Source: Pararhodobacter sp.
GTDB lineage: Bacteria > Pseudomonadota > Alphaproteobacteria > Rhodobacterales > Rhodobacteraceae
Assembly: GCF_034676545.1 (NCBI RefSeq)
Contig: NZ_JAUCBZ010000015.1
Location: forward strand, 2,077,001-2,141,000
DNA: 64,000 bases
Direction: 5' to 3'
Shown here in pieces: positions 62,420 to 64,000 of this stretch. Within the stretch, counting starts at the first letter, position 1; each line of letters starts with the position of its first letter. The translations under genes and the position numbers were made by a program. The notes beneath the pieces are model-generated. The model searched no databases. It saw nothing but the letters and a program-made list of their open reading frames with translations, and had not been told where the DNA came from.

Positions 62420-63672
62420 TTAACCAACAGTGATCATCGCGTGCCGTTTCCGACCGGCGGTCAGTTTTACCGGTTCTGACAAATCTGACATTTGCAGGAC
62501 CAGACCCGGGTCGCTTACCAGGGCATCATTCAGCCGTGCGCCGCCCTCTGCAATCAGGCGTTTGGCATCTTTGCCCGATTTCGCCAAGCCAGACCGCACG
62601 AACAACTGCACAATGGACTGGCCTTGTGCGGCCTCATCGGCCGACAAGGTCACAGTTGGCAAATCCTCGCCGGTGCCGCCCTGTTCGAACACCGCGCGCG
62701 CCGTTGCCTCGGCGGCGCTGCCGCCGCCTCGGCACCGTGACAGAGCGTCGTCACTTCATTGGCCAGGATGATTTTGCCCTCGTTGATCTCGGAGCCTTCC
62801 AGCGCCCCCAGACGGTCGCATTCCGCGACCGGCAACTCAGTGTACAGTTTCAGGAACCGGCCCACATCGGCGTCGGTCGTATTGCGCCAGAATTGCCAGA
62901 ACTCATAGGGGCTCAGCAAATCGGCATTCAGCCATATCGCGCCGCCCTGCGATTTTCCCATCTTGCGCCCGTCCGACGTGGTTAACAGCGGCGTTGTCAG
63001 GCCGAAAATCTGTGCATCGGCCACGCGCCGCGTCAGGTCGATCCCGTTGACGATATTGCCCCATTGATCCGAGCCACCCATCTGCAACAAGCACCCTTGA
63101 CGCCTGTAAAGCTCCAAGAAATCATAGGCTTGCAGGATCATGTAATTGAATTCGAGGAAGCTCAGCGATTGCTCACGATCAATCCGGGATTTCACGCTTT
63201 CAAACGACAGCATCCGGTTGACACTGAAATGACGCCCGATGTCGCGCAAGAATTCCAGATAGTTCAGCCCATCCAGCCACGCGGCGTTGTTCAGCATGAT
63301 CGCGTCTTGCGCGCCATCGCCATAGGCCAGGTATTTCGCAAACACCTGCTTCATGCTGTCGATATTCTCGTCGATTGCCGCGTTGGTCAGCAACGGGCGT
63401 TCGTCGGCACGGAACGACGGATCGCCCACTTTGGTCGTGCCGCCCCCCATCAGCGTGATCGGCTTGTGCCCCGCTTTCTGGAACCAGCGCAGCAGCATGA
63501 TGTTCAGCAAATGCCCAACATGCAGCGATTTCGCCGTCGCATCATACCCGATATAGGCCGGAACCACATCTTTGAGCAGCGCCTCGTCCAGCGATTGCAA
63601 ATCGGTGCAATCGGCCAGAAAGCCGCGCTCGATGATGGTGCGCAAGAAATCAGATTTTGGTGTATACGTCAT
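62420..63672 (-). CDS. tyrS: Tyrosyl-tRNA synthetase (one-base frameshift)
   Basis: Charges tRNA-Tyr; class I synthetase. It has the HIGH-type HVGHLLN, GGSDQWGNIVNG, the KMSKS-type GRKMGKSQGG and a C-terminal S4 RNA-binding domain (VQLFVRSGLAKSGKDAKRLI). The S4 part reads in a different frame from the rest; adding one base within the GC-rich run at about 62710-62725 joins LANEVTTLCHGAEAAAAAA to EATARAVFEQGGTGEDLP and gives 417 residues. The ATG at 63672 starts MTYTPKSDFLRT. It is essential, so the missing base is probably an error. Confidence 0.9.
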
Positions 63673-63736
63673 TTTGCTTGTCCTCGGCCCGCAGGTCGGG
63701 CTGTCTATAGACCGAAGGCAGGGGTAAGGGAAAGCC

Positions 63737-64000
63737 ATGTTGAAAGCGGGAACGCACCGAATTCTGGGCACGATGTCAGGAACCTCGCTGGATGGGGTGG
63801 ACGCGGCGGTGCTGATCACCGACGGCGTTGACATCGCCGGTTTTGGCGAAACGGCTTACCGCGCCTACACCGGCGAAGAGCGCGCGGTCTTGCGCGCCGC
63901 ATTGGGGGCGTGGCCCGGTGATCCACGCGCGGATGCGGCGGCGGAGATCGTCGAGCTTGCCCATGCGCAACTCTGCGCCCAATTTGACGCGATTGAACTG
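63737..64000 (+). CDS. anmK: Anhydro-N-acetylmuramic acid kinase, 3' end outside window
   Basis: Recycles cell-wall anhydroMurNAc by hydrolysing and phosphorylating it to MurNAc-6-phosphate. The first 88 residues show the ATPase phosphate-1 motif GTMSGTSLDGVDAAVL and the following YTGEERAVLRAAL block. It is divergent from tyrS across 64 bases, as in many alphaproteobacteria. The rest of the gene lies beyond the window edge. Confidence 0.9.
   Translation, partial: MLKAGTHRILGTMSGTSLDGVDAAVLITDGVDIAGFGETAYRAYTGEERAVLRAALGAWPGDPRADAAAEIVELAHAQLCAQFDAIEL

Noticed and set aside
1340..63672. galU, cysNC, nuoF, mlaF, alr, tyrS and others as real pseudogenes
   Set aside because: Each is fixed by exactly one base with full-length, conserved sequence on both sides, and several are essential; sequence error is far simpler.
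1..64000. tRNA, rRNA, insertion sequences, prophage or integration sites
   Set aside because: None seen in the gaps, which are nearly all below 260 bases; no transposase or integrase similarity in any frame.

Overview
The window is GC-rich chromosomal DNA from an alphaproteobacterium, most likely a Rhodobacterales (Rhodobacteraceae/Roseobacter-type) species. The call rests on gene content and order: a nuoA-N operon interspersed with small extra genes (DUF5337, DUF5333 and others) and followed by birA-coaX-rnj; DUF934 next to fpr; a cysNC fusion; RNase J; and a carnitine-betaine catabolic locus. I saw no rRNA, tRNA, CRISPR array, prophage or insertion sequence.

Layout. 1-1546: galE (cut by the window edge) and galU, for UDP-sugar supply. 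1743-5719: a LuxR-type regulator divergent from cysD-cysNC (sulfate activation to APS/PAPS). 5801-8178: guaA followed by an AT-richer NucS-like nuclease. 8296-14104: RDD membrane protein, MttB-family methyltransferase, membrane alpha/beta-hydrolase, Lrp-type regulator and a divergent GMC oxidoreductase. 14210-15603: DUF934 and fpr behind a perfect FNR-type box. 15745-21201: an Ala-rich 120-bp-repeat protein, infC, a secreted hypothetical, a DsbA-like protein and a cell-wall amidase. 21303-25561: PBP1A and two leucine-degradation enzymes. 25937-47999: the complete 14-gene complex I operon with eight extra genes (PAPS sulfotransferase, 4-Cys secreted protein, two membrane proteins, secreted proteins, lipoprotein, CMD protein), then birA, coaX and rnj. 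48062-54676: FliM/FliN-like protein, mlaF-mlaE-alr, a diheme cytochrome c with a cytochrome c', and waaA. 54749-62364: a carnitine/crotonobetaine catabolic locus (CaiD-like hydratase, NDP-forming acyl-CoA synthetase, acyl-CoA dehydrogenase, carnitine dehydrogenase-thioesterase fusion, BKACE, GlxA/CdhR-like regulator). 62420-64000: tyrS and the start of anmK.

How genes connect. CysNC makes PAPS, which the sulfotransferase inside the nuo operon would consume. The carnitine locus ends in glycine betaine, and the MttB-family protein and GMC oxidoreductase are plausible but unproven parts of methylated-amine metabolism.

Data quality. Eight otherwise intact genes (galU, cysNC, nuoF, the DUF5333 gene, mlaF, alr, the GlxA-like regulator, tyrS) each carry exactly one single-base indel, seven insertions and one deletion. 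Because several are essential, I read these as sequencing or assembly errors and give full-length coordinates across them.
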